Shown here one piece after another: positions 1 through 7,762 of a stretch of DNA of 64,000 nt (position 1 is its first letter; each line of letters begins with the position of its first letter). The notes below the pieces were generated by a model, which saw only the letters and a program-made list of their open reading frames with translations, ran no database searches and was not told where the DNA came from. Origin of the DNA: Streptomyces fildesensis (lineage in GTDB: Bacteria; Actinomycetota; Actinomycetes; Streptomycetales; Streptomycetaceae); NCBI RefSeq assembly GCF_016107395.1, contig NZ_JAAIKO010000001.1, positions 496,001-560,000 of the forward strand. The letters run 5' to 3'. The position numbers and the translations under genes were made by a program.

Positions 1-594
1 CATGTGCCGCACGGCCGGCGCGGGGTGGTGCTGAACCCGCGGGAGGCGATCCTGCCCACCGCGCGGCCGACCTCCGTCGACTATCCCTTCGCCTGGGCCG
101 GGATCTACCACCGCCGGCTCGCCGACGCGGGGCTGCTGCACTTCCCCGACGGGCTGCGGACCGCCGAGGACCGGCCGTGGATCTGGCGGCTGCACCGGGA
201 GGCGGCGTCCTTCGCGGTGGTGGGCCTGCTCGGGGTCTTCTACCGGCGCGGCATCGCCACCTCGCTCACCCAGATCGGCGACGTACGGCAGCTGGACTTC
301 ATCCGCTCCTTCGACCAGGTGCTCGCGGAGACCGCCGCCGACCGGGACGCGGACCGCTTCCTGCCGAAGGCGGTACGGACCTACTGCGCGATCATCGCCC
401 ACCACCTCAACTCCATCGAACGCTTCGAACCGCAGGTCGCACGCCAGTTGAAGACGATGAGCGCCGCCGCCCTGAAGCGGATGCCGCAGGACATCCTCAT
501 GGAGGCGCTGGACTCGATGGGTGTCGACCGCAGCGTCCCGCTCCGCCGCCTGCGAAGGCGGCTCGCCTCCTCGACCGGGACGGTGGCCGCCTGA
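1..594 (+). CDS. Glycosyltransferase, C-terminal part (cut by window edge)
   Basis: The reading frame is open from base 1, so the gene starts upstream and only about 197 C-terminal codons are visible. The segment with Y-P-F-A-W-A-G-I-Y and T-A-E-D-R-P-W-I-W looks like the C-terminal region of a family 2 glycosyltransferase, where an E-D-R pair often closes the acceptor site; this is a family-level impression. Its TGA shares one base with the ATG of the polysialyltransferase-like gene (TGATG), so the two are probably translationally coupled. Together with the next two genes it points to assembly of an extracellular glycopolymer. Substrate unknown. Confidence 0.6.
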   Translation, partial: HVPHGRRGVVLNPREAILPTARPTSVDYPFAWAGIYHRRLADAGLLHFPDGLRTAEDRPWIWRLHREAASFAVVGLLGVFYRRGIATSLTQIGDVRQLDFIRSFDQVLAETAADRDADRFLPKAVRTYCAIIAHHLNSIERFEPQVARQLKTMSAAALKRMPQDILMEALDSMGVDRSVPLRRLRRRLASSTGTVAA

Positions 595-1964
595 TGGCCC
601 GCGCACGCACCCAGATCCATGTGGCGTCGACGCTGTACGGCGCCGCCACCATCGCGGCGGCCCTGGACGCCGGGCTGTTCGGCCCCGCGGACCGGCGGCT
701 GCTGCTGATCAGCAACAACTCCGCCGTTCCGGAGACCACGCCCGCCGTCGACGAGGCCCCCGGCTTCGGGGCGCTGCGCGGCCGGTTCTACCGGGTGCTG
801 TCGTGGAACGAGACCATCGCGCCGATGCACCCCAGCGACTGGGCGCCGCGTCCGGAGGACGTCCCCATGTGGGAGCGGTATCTGCGGATGCTGTGGGACC
901 TCGGTGACGACGATGTGGAACTGATCGTCGAGTCGATCCAGGTCAAACCCGCCGCCGCGCTGGTCCGGCTCTTCCCGGCCGCGCCGATCGAGGTCTACGC
1001 GGACGGCCTCATGTCGTACGGCCCGACCCGCGACAAGCTCGAACCGCTGGTGACCACCCGCATCAACCAGCTGCTCCATCTCGACCTGGTGACCGGACTG
1101 CGGCCGCTGCTGCTGACCGAGCACGGCATCGAACCGCGGATCGTGCCCGCCGCGGAGTTCACCAAGGTGCTGGCGGAACTCGCCGACGCGAGCGACGGGC
1201 CGGACGAGGCCGAGCTGTCCGCGGTCCCCGAGGACGCGGCGCTGCTGCTCGGCCAGTACCTGTCCGCGCTGGGGATCCTCACGGCCGTCGAGGAGGAGGA
1301 GCTGCACCTGCGGATGCTGCGCGGCGCGGCGGCCCTCGGGCACCGGCGGATCGTCTTCAAGCCGCACCCCATCGCCCCCGCGCACTGGTCGGAGCCGCTG
1401 GAGCGGGAGGCGGCCGCGCTCGGTGTGGAGCTGACGGTGCTGGACTCCCCCGTGCTGGCCGAGGTGCTGTACCAGCGGGCCCGTCCGGCGCTGGTGGTCG
1501 GCTGCTACTCGACGGCGCTGCTCACCGCCTCGGCGTTCTACGGGATCCCGGTGGCGCGGACCGGTACGGAGATGCTGCTGGAGCGGCTGTCGCCGTACCA
1601 GAACAGCAATCGCGTCCCGGTCACCATCGTCGACTCCCTGCTGCCCGATCTCGACGACGCCGAAGCCGTCCGCACCTGGTCCCCGCCGGCCCCCGAACGG
1701 ATCGCCGGGGACCTCACGCCGCTGCTGCGCGCCGTCGGGTTCTGCATGCGGGCCGAGCTGTACCCGGAGTTGCGCGAGGAGACCGTCTCCTATCTGTCGA
1801 AGGAGCTGAACGCCCGTACCTGGCGGTACTTCAAGCGCCGCCGGCTCGCTTCGCTGGCCCTGCCGGGCGTGGTCCCTGCGCAGCTGGCGTTCCTGCCCCG
1901 CAATCCCCTGCTCCGTCGCGTCGCCCGCCGCGCACGCGCCTTGAAGAAGGCTGCCATCGGATGA
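594..1964 (+). CDS. Polysialyltransferase-family protein
   Basis: 456 aa. I chose the ATG at 594, which overlaps the upstream stop, because the frame further upstream only shadows the glycosyltransferase. The protein opens with T-Q-I-H-V-A-S-T-L-Y-G and carries a mid-protein H-R-R-I-V-F-K-P-H-P segment (residues about 248-257) and a later G-C-Y-S-T-A-L. This layout is typical of alpha-2,8-polysialyltransferase-like (POLYST) enzymes, which extend chains of nonulosonic acids. Streptomycetes are known to carry Kdn-containing wall polymers (teichulosonic acids), so a role in such a polymer is plausible but inferred. No signal peptide is seen, so it is probably cytoplasmic. It overlaps the acyltransferase gene by ATGA. 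Confidence 0.7.
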   Translation: MARARTQIHVASTLYGAATIAAALDAGLFGPADRRLLLISNNSAVPETTPAVDEAPGFGALRGRFYRVLSWNETIAPMHPSDWAPRPEDVPMWERYLRMLWDLGDDDVELIVESIQVKPAAALVRLFPAAPIEVYADGLMSYGPTRDKLEPLVTTRINQLLHLDLVTGLRPLLLTEHGIEPRIVPAAEFTKVLAELADASDGPDEAELSAVPEDAALLLGQYLSALGILTAVEEEELHLRMLRGAAALGHRRIVFKPHPIAPAHWSEPLEREAAALGVELTVLDSPVLAEVLYQRARPALVVGCYSTALLTASAFYGIPVARTGTEMLLERLSPYQNSNRVPVTIVDSLLPDLDDAEAVRTWSPPAPERIAGDLTPLLRAVGFCMRAELYPELREETVSYLSKELNARTWRYFKRRRLASLALPGVVPAQLAFLPRNPLLRRVARRARALKKAAIG

Positions 1965-3118
1965 GTCTCCAGCTCCAGCAGGTCACCGCTCAGGACCCGG
2001 CACCGGATGCCGCACCGGACGCGGTGGTGGCCGCCGCACCGCGGCCCGGCCGGCTGCGGGCGCTCGACGGGCTGCGGCTCGTGGCCGCGCTCATGGTGTG
2101 CCTCTACCACTACGCGGGGCGCGGCGGCGATGCCTGGAAGGCCTGGGGGCAGACGCCCGCGCTGGTCTTCCCCGAGCTGTCGAAGGTGGCCGTCTACGGG
2201 CCGCTCGGCGTCCAGATCTTCTTCGTGATCAGCGGGTTCGTCATCTGCATGAGCGGCTGGGGGCGCACCCTCAAGGGCTTCGCGGTCTCCCGGGCGACCC
2301 GGCTGTACCCGGCCTACTGGGCGGCCGTCCTGCTGGTCACCGCCGTCTTCGCACTGCCCGGTGTGGTCTGGAAGACCGTCTCGCCGAGCGATCTGCTCAC
2401 CAACATGACGATGCTGCAGATGCCGGTCGGGGCCGACCGGGTGCTCGGTGTGTGCTGGACCCTGTGGGCGGAGCTGCGGTTCTATCTGCTCTTCGCGCTG
2501 GCCGTCGTGTGGCCGGGCGCCACCCGCCGCCGGGTGCTGGCGTTCTGCGGGCTGTGGACGATGGGCGCGGTGCTCGCGGACGCGTCGGGCGAGGCGTTCC
2601 TCAAGACCGTGCTGATGCCGGAGTACGCGCCGTTCTTCATCGGCGGCATCGGGATCTATCTGGTCCACCGCTTCGGCAACGACCCGCTGTCCTGGGGTGT
2701 CGTCGGGGTCGGCTGGCTGTTCGGCCAGCACTACGCGGTCAAGGGGCTGATCCCGAACGCGCATGCCGCGCACGTCTTCCAGCACCGCTCCGAGTCGGTG
2801 ATCATCCTCATCGTGACCCTCGGCTTCGCGGCGGTGGCGGCGGTCACCCTGCTGCCCCGGGTCGCGGGCGTCGACTGGCGCTGGCTGACGACGGCGGGAA
2901 TCCTGACCTATCCCTTCTATCTGGTCCATGAACACCTGGGCTGGGTCGTCATCTTCCAGCTGCACCAGCGCCTGCACATGCCGTCGTACGCCGTGCTGCC
3001 GCTCACCGCCGGGTCGATGCTGGTGCTGGCGTGGCTGTTGCACCGGTTCGTGGAACGTCCGCTGGCGCCCCGGCTCAAGCGCTTTCTGACGATGGTCCCG
3101 AAAGCTCCCGTCCGCTGA
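1961..3118 (+). CDS. Acyltransferase-3 family membrane protein
   Basis: 385 aa with about ten hydrophobic segments. The N-terminal R-L-R-A-L-D-G-L-R-L-V-A-A motif, the following L-Y-H-Y, the F-F-V-I-S-G-F motif and the R-A-T-R-L-Y-P-A-Y-W segment are classical for the acyltransferase-3 (OafA/YrhL) family, which O-acylates surface sugars at the membrane. The ATG overlaps the preceding stop (ATGA). As last gene of this three-gene run it probably decorates the polymer made by the upstream transferases. The acyl group cannot be told from sequence. Confidence 0.82.
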   Translation: MSLQLQQVTAQDPAPDAAPDAVVAAAPRPGRLRALDGLRLVAALMVCLYHYAGRGGDAWKAWGQTPALVFPELSKVAVYGPLGVQIFFVISGFVICMSGWGRTLKGFAVSRATRLYPAYWAAVLLVTAVFALPGVVWKTVSPSDLLTNMTMLQMPVGADRVLGVCWTLWAELRFYLLFALAVVWPGATRRRVLAFCGLWTMGAVLADASGEAFLKTVLMPEYAPFFIGGIGIYLVHRFGNDPLSWGVVGVGWLFGQHYAVKGLIPNAHAAHVFQHRSESVIILIVTLGFAAVAAVTLLPRVAGVDWRWLTTAGILTYPFYLVHEHLGWVVIFQLHQRLHMPSYAVLPLTAGSMLVLAWLLHRFVERPLAPRLKRFLTMVPKAPVR

Positions 3119-3197
3119 CCGAACCTTGACCGTTTTCTCAACTACCCATGAAGCAAAGGGTCTTGGCTTCTGGAACCCGTCGGTACGCTCTGTCCGC

Positions 3198-4733
3198 ATG
3201 GCACCCAACAGCGCCCACGACGTGGGCGTACTCATCGCCGGAGCAGGCCCCACCGGTCTGGCGCTCGCGGTCGACCTGGCCCGCCGGGGGATATCCGCCC
3301 GCCTCGTCGAACAGTCGGACCGGCTCTTCCCGGGCTCGCGCGGCAAGGGCTTGCAGCCGCGCACCCTGGAGGTCCTCGACGACCTCGGCGTGATCGACGC
3401 CGTCCTCGCGTCCGGCGGCCCGTACCCGCTGATGATGGGCTGGCAGGACGACCGGCGGCTCGGTGAGTGGGACCTGCTGGAGCGCTTCGCGCCGACGCCG
3501 CAGGCCCCGTACGGCGAGGTATGGATGCTCACCCAGTGGCGCACCCAGGAGATCCTCCACGAGCGACTGCGGGAACTCGGCGGCGGCGTCGAGTTCGGGA
3601 CCGCGCTCACCGGCATCACCCAGGACGCCGACGGGGTCGACGCGGCACTGTCCCTTCCCGACGGCACGGCCGGCACCGTCCGGGCCCGCTTCCTGGTCGC
3701 CGCCGACGGCGGACGCGGCACCGGCCGCCGGGCGCTCGGCGTCGGGATGACCGGCGAGACCATCGACCCGCACCCGATCCTGATCGCCGATCTGCTCCTC
3801 GGCGGCATCGACCGCGACCACTGGCACGTCTGGCCCAAGGCGGAGGGCGGCACCGTCATGCTCTGCCCGCTGGCCGGCACCGACCACTTCCAGCTGCTCG
3901 CCCAGTACACGGACACCGGCAGCGAGCCGGACGGCACCGTCGAGGGGATCCGCGAGCTCATCGGGGCCCGGACGCCGATCGGCGCCGAGCAGGTCCACGA
4001 GGTGCTCTGGGCTTCCGCCTTCCACCCCAGCGCGGCCATGGCCGACCACTTCCGCGTCGGCCGGGTGTTCCTCGCCGGCGACGCCGCGCACATCCACTCA
4101 CCGGCCGGCGGGCAGGGCCTGAACACCGGCGTCCAGGACGCGTACAACCTGGGCTGGAAGCTCGGCCAGGTACTGCGGCACGGTGCGGGACCCGAGCTCC
4201 TCGACAGCTACGAGGAGGAGCGGCTGCCGATCGCCGCCGACGTCCTGGGCATCAGCACCCGGCTGCACGGTGCGACCCGCGACGGCGACGACACCGCCGC
4301 CCGGCAGCGCGGCACCGACACCCACGGCCTGGAGCTGAACTACCGGGGTGGGCCGCTCACGCGGGAACTCCGGCCCGCAGCGCTACCCGGGGGAACGCTG
4401 CCTGACACGGGGCCGCGCGCGGGCGACCGGGCCCCGGACGCGCCGCTGGCCGGCGGCGGCCGGCTCTTCGACCTGTTCCGCGGCCCGCACTTCACCCTGC
4501 TCGCCCTGGGGACCGCCCAGCTGCCGCCGGACCCGGGGGCGTGGGCGGGCCCGGGGGCGGATCCGGGCCTGGTGCACGCGCACCGGATCGACGACGCCCC
4601 GGAGCACGGCGCGAACAGCGCGTACGCGGTCTACGGCGACGGGCTGTTCGTCGTCCGCCCCGACGGTTACCTCGGCCTGGCCACGGAGGATCCGGCCGAT
4701 GTGGCCGGGTACCTTGCCCGCTTCACCGGCTGA
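3198..4733 (+). CDS. FAD-dependent aromatic monooxygenase (PheA/TfdB type)
   Basis: 511 aa. The ATG at 3198 is preferred because the next residues lead straight into the Rossmann motif V-L-I-A-G-A-G-P-T-G-L (about residues 9-19); the open frame extends 72 bases further upstream without family features. A second FAD motif, G-D-A-A-H-I-H-S-P-A-G-G-Q-G, lies near residues 294-307. Both are hallmarks of class A flavoprotein hydroxylases that use NAD(P)H and O2 on phenolic or polyketide substrates. A C-terminal thioredoxin-like region is expected for the length. The gene stands alone, followed by a hairpin, so its substrate is unknown. Confidence 0.85.
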   Translation: MAPNSAHDVGVLIAGAGPTGLALAVDLARRGISARLVEQSDRLFPGSRGKGLQPRTLEVLDDLGVIDAVLASGGPYPLMMGWQDDRRLGEWDLLERFAPTPQAPYGEVWMLTQWRTQEILHERLRELGGGVEFGTALTGITQDADGVDAALSLPDGTAGTVRARFLVAADGGRGTGRRALGVGMTGETIDPHPILIADLLLGGIDRDHWHVWPKAEGGTVMLCPLAGTDHFQLLAQYTDTGSEPDGTVEGIRELIGARTPIGAEQVHEVLWASAFHPSAAMADHFRVGRVFLAGDAAHIHSPAGGQGLNTGVQDAYNLGWKLGQVLRHGAGPELLDSYEEERLPIAADVLGISTRLHGATRDGDDTAARQRGTDTHGLELNYRGGPLTRELRPAALPGGTLPDTGPRAGDRAPDAPLAGGGRLFDLFRGPHFTLLALGTAQLPPDPGAWAGPGADPGLVHAHRIDDAPEHGANSAYAVYGDGLFVVRPDGYLGLATEDPADVAGYLARFTG

Positions 4734-4795
4734 CCCTGCGGTGAAATGGGTCACGATCCGCCATAAAGGTGAGTTTGCCCCTGTACAGCGGGCGA

Positions 4796-4830
4796 AAGGC
4801 CCCCGCATCCTGGGCAGCTGCGGGGGGCTT
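4796..4830 (+). terminator. Hairpin after the monooxygenase
   Basis: Arms 4796-4807 and 4819-4830 pair at 11 of 12 positions (AAGGCCCCCGCA with TGCGGGGGGCTT), with an 11-base loop. It lies about 60 bases after the monooxygenase stop and 27 bases before the start of the small membrane protein gene. No long U tract follows, as is usual in this genus. Confidence 0.6.
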
Positions 4831-4856
4831 CTCATCGGCGGACGACAGGACTGGCA

Positions 4857-4988
4857 ATGGCGGAGATCGCAGCGGCGCGTACCGGTACCGGCGGGCCCCA
4901 GGAGGGCCGGAAGATCGTCGAGCACATCGTCGGCTGGACGCTCTGCATCGTCGTGGCGATGCTGATCACGCAGCTCCACCTGCTCTGA
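4857..4988 (+). CDS. Small single-pass membrane protein, 43 aa
   Basis: ATG at 4857 has an AGGA ribosome binding site six bases upstream. The 43 codons give a charged N-terminal half (E-G-R-K-I-V-E-H) and one hydrophobic stretch, I-V-G-W-T-L-C-I-V-V-A-M-L-I (about residues 24-37), that could span the membrane. It lies between the hairpin after the monooxygenase and the convergent mutase gene, whose stop is 32 bases away. Function unknown. The strong Shine-Dalgarno and the codon use argue that it is translated, but such short frames can occur by chance. Confidence 0.5.
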   Translation: MAEIAAARTGTGGPQEGRKIVEHIVGWTLCIVVAMLITQLHLL

Positions 4989-5020
4989 CCGGCGGCCTCC
5001 GACCTCCAGGGCCCGCCTGC

Positions 5021-6619
5021 TCAGAACGCGTCGGTCGGGACGTACGTCCCCCACACCTCGCGCAGCGCGTTGCAGACCTCCCCGACCGTGGCCCGCGCGC
5101 GCAGCGCGTCCTTCATCGGGTACAGGACGTTGTCCGTGCCCTGGGCCGCCTTCTGCAGCGCCGCGAGCGCGGTGTCGACGGCGCCCTGGTCCCGGGTGGC
5201 GCGCAGCGTCGCCAGCCGCGCGGCCTGCTGGGCCTCGATGGCCGGGTCGACGCGCAGCGGGTCGTACGGGTCCTCCTCGTCGAGCTGGAAGCGGTTCATA
5301 CCGACCACCACGCGTTCGCCCGCGTCCTGCTCCAGGGCGATGCGGTACGCGCTGCGCTCGATCTCGCCCTTCTGGAAGCCGTGCTCGATCGCGTTGACGG
5401 CGCCGCCCAGGTCCTCGACCTTCCGCATCAGGTCCAGCGCGAGGGCCTCGACCTCGTCGGTCATCGTCTCGACCACGTAGGAGCCCGCGAACGGGTCGAC
5501 GGTCGCGGTCACATCGGTCTCGTAGGCGAGCACCTGCTGGGTGCGCAGCGCCAGCCGGGCCGACTTGTCGGTGGGCAGCGCGATGGCCTCGTCGAAGGAG
5601 TTGGTGTGCAGCGACTGCGTGCCGCCGAGCACCGCGGCGAGGCCCTGGATGGCGACGCGGACGAGGTTGACCTCGGGCTGCTGCGCGGTGAGCTGCACGC
5701 CTGCGGTCTGGGTGTGGAAGCGCAGCATCTGCGATTTGGGGTTCTTCGCGCCGAACTCGTCCCGCATCACCCGAGCCCAGATCCGGCGGGCGGCGCGGAA
5801 CTTCGCGACCTCTTCGAGGATGGTCGTGCGCGAGACGAAGAAGAACGACAGGCGGGGCGCGAAGTCGTCCACGTCCATGCCCGCGGCGACGGCGGTGCGG
5901 ACGTACTCGATGCCGTCGGCGAGCGTGAAGGCGATCTCCTGCGCGGGCGAGGCGCCGGCCTCGGCCATGTGGTAGCCGGAGATCGAGATCGTGTTCCACT
6001 TCGGGATCTCGGTGCGGCAGTACTTGAAGATGTCGGCGATCAGCCGCAGCGACGGCTTCGGCGGGAAGATGTACGTGCCGCGCGCGATGTACTCCTTGAG
6101 CACGTCGTTCTGGATGGTGCCGGTCAGCCGGTCGGCCGGGACGCCCTGCTCCTCGCCGACGAGCTGGTACATCAGCAGCAGAAGCGCGGCGGGTGCGTTG
6201 ATCGTCATCGACGTGGACACCTTGTCCAGCGGGATGTTCCCGAAGAGCACCTTCATGTCGTCGACGGAGTCGATGGCGACGCCGACCTTGCCCACCTCGC
6301 CGCTGGAGATCTTGGCGTCGGAGTCGTGGCCCATCTGCGTTGGCAGGTCGAAGGCGACGGACAGGCCCATCGTGCCGTTGGCGATCAGCTGCTGGTAGCG
6401 GGCGTTGGATTCGACCGCCGTGCCGAATCCGGCGTACTGCCGCATGGTCCAGGGCCGGCCGGTGTACATCGACGGGTAGACGCCACGGGTGAACGGGTAC
6501 TCCCCCGGCTCGCCGAGCTTCTCCGCGGGATCCCAGCCGTCGAGTGCCTCAGGCCCGTAGACCGGCTCGATGGGCAGTCCACTCTCGGTGGACCGGGCGG
6601 TGTCCGTCTCGCGCGCCAT
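5021..6619 (-). CDS. Acyl-CoA mutase large subunit, methylmalonyl-CoA mutase type
   Basis: 532 aa, covering only the (beta/alpha)8 substrate domain; no C-terminal cobalamin-binding domain with D-x-H-x-x-G is present. It should isomerise a branched acyl-CoA with an adenosylcobalamin-binding small subunit encoded elsewhere. Aligning by eye to P. shermanii mutase, the specificity residues Tyr89 and Arg207 correspond to Tyr62 (in R-Q-Y-A-G-F-G) and Arg180 (in [10 protein letters not shown]), and His244 to His217 (S-G-Y-H-M). Isobutyryl-CoA mutase has Phe and Gln at the first two. This favours methylmalonyl-CoA, which would yield succinyl-CoA. No small subunit or MeaB-type chaperone lies in the window. 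Confidence 0.85.
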   Translation of the reverse strand: MARETDTARSTESGLPIEPVYGPEALDGWDPAEKLGEPGEYPFTRGVYPSMYTGRPWTMRQYAGFGTAVESNARYQQLIANGTMGLSVAFDLPTQMGHDSDAKISSGEVGKVGVAIDSVDDMKVLFGNIPLDKVSTSMTINAPAALLLLMYQLVGEEQGVPADRLTGTIQNDVLKEYIARGTYIFPPKPSLRLIADIFKYCRTEIPKWNTISISGYHMAEAGASPAQEIAFTLADGIEYVRTAVAAGMDVDDFAPRLSFFFVSRTTILEEVAKFRAARRIWARVMRDEFGAKNPKSQMLRFHTQTAGVQLTAQQPEVNLVRVAIQGLAAVLGGTQSLHTNSFDEAIALPTDKSARLALRTQQVLAYETDVTATVDPFAGSYVVETMTDEVEALALDLMRKVEDLGGAVNAIEHGFQKGEIERSAYRIALEQDAGERVVVGMNRFQLDEEDPYDPLRVDPAIEAQQAARLATLRATRDQGAVDTALAALQKAAQGTDNVLYPMKDALRARATVGEVCNALREVWGTYVPTDAF

Positions 6620-6840
6620 GGTTCACGCCTCCGCATCGCTGTCGCGTTACTGGTGGGTAATATCCTGTCTCCGGCACGGACTGTAGTTGCGGGCGTGCGA
6701 GCCGTGGAGGGGCCCGCGCTGGGAGCTTCCTCACAGTCTTGTCTCTCCGATGTCACGAAACAGTCTTGCTCCGGATCCGTGCAACTGCACGGGCGGGTTG
6801 AGTGTCTAGCCGGGTAACTGCAGATTCTGGGGGGCAAAGG

Positions 6841-7725
6841 GTGACTGTCTTGCGTACGAAGAGAACTCCGATAGCGATCGTGGTGGCCGCTCTGGCGGCA
6901 GCGGCTCTGGTGGGCTGTGGCCCGCAGGACAAGCCCACCTCGGGCGCCAAGCCGACGCCTGCCGCGTCGACCACCGCGAGTCCCACCGACTCCGCGAGCC
7001 CGAGTGACTCACCCTCACCCTCGGCGTCGAGCTCGACCACGGCCTCCGCCACCCCCAGCGCTTCCGCGACCACGTCCAAGCCCCCGGTCGTGCCCGCCGT
7101 CATGAAGCAGGGCTCCACCGGCGCGCAGGTCCGTGAGCTGCAGGCCCGGCTGGGCCAGCTCAACCTGTTCAGCCGTACGCCCACCGGCACCTACGGCTCG
7201 GTCACCGCGAACGCCGTGAACGACTTCCAGGAGCGTTACGGCCTGCCGATGACCGGCAGCGTCTCCGCGCAGACCTGGACCAAGCTGCGCGGCGTGACCA
7301 AGCAGCCGACGCACGCGGCGATGTACCCGCCCACCACCCAGCCGGCCAGCGCCAAGCTCGACCCGCGCTGCATGACCGGCCGTGTGCTCTGCATCAGCAA
7401 GACCAGCCGGTCACTGTCCTGGGTGATCAACGGCAAGGTGCAGACCACGATGGACGTGCGCTTCGGCTCCCAGTACACCCCGACCCGCGAGGGCCAGTTC
7501 AAGGTGGACTTCAAGAGCCGTGACCACGTCTCGACGATCTATCACACGTCCATGCCGTACGCGATGTTCTTCAGTGGCGGCCAGGCCGTGCACTACTCGT
7601 CCGACTTCGCGGCCCGCGGTTACGCCGGCGCCTCCCACGGCTGTGTGAACGTGCGCGACAAGGCCGCCATCGCCTCCCTCTTCGACCAGGTCAAGGCCGG
7701 CGACAAGGTCGTCGTCTACTGGTGA
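6841..7725 (+). CDS. L,D-transpeptidase lipoprotein with peptidoglycan-binding domain
   Basis: About 294 aa from GTG 6841; TTG at 6850 fits the AAAGG at 6836-6840 better and is an equally good start. A lipobox L-V-G-C (Cys26) ends the signal peptide, followed by a Ser/Thr/Pro-rich linker to about residue 85, a peptidoglycan_binding_1 domain (G-S-T-G-A-Q-V-R-E-L-Q-A-R-L-G) and a YkuD catalytic domain. The active-site motif S-H-G-C-V-N-V with Cys268 is intact. Such enzymes make 3-3 peptidoglycan crosslinks outside the membrane. The gene diverges from the mutase. Two partial direct repeats beginning CAGTCTTG (about 6735 and 6762) lie upstream and might be regulatory. Confidence 0.9.
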   Translation: MTVLRTKRTPIAIVVAALAAAALVGCGPQDKPTSGAKPTPAASTTASPTDSASPSDSPSPSASSSTTASATPSASATTSKPPVVPAVMKQGSTGAQVRELQARLGQLNLFSRTPTGTYGSVTANAVNDFQERYGLPMTGSVSAQTWTKLRGVTKQPTHAAMYPPTTQPASAKLDPRCMTGRVLCISKTSRSLSWVINGKVQTTMDVRFGSQYTPTREGQFKVDFKSRDHVSTIYHTSMPYAMFFSGGQAVHYSSDFAARGYAGASHGCVNVRDKAAIASLFDQVKAGDKVVVYW

Positions 7726-7762
7726 CCCCGGGCCGGCCTGACGTGAGGTCCGAGAACAGGAC

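Noticed and set aside
4769..6817. 682-codon plus-strand open frame opposite the mutase gene
   Set aside because: It is antisense to a well-conserved enzyme, its product is rich in Arg/Gly/Asp/Val without family features, and it is explained by third-position GC bias.
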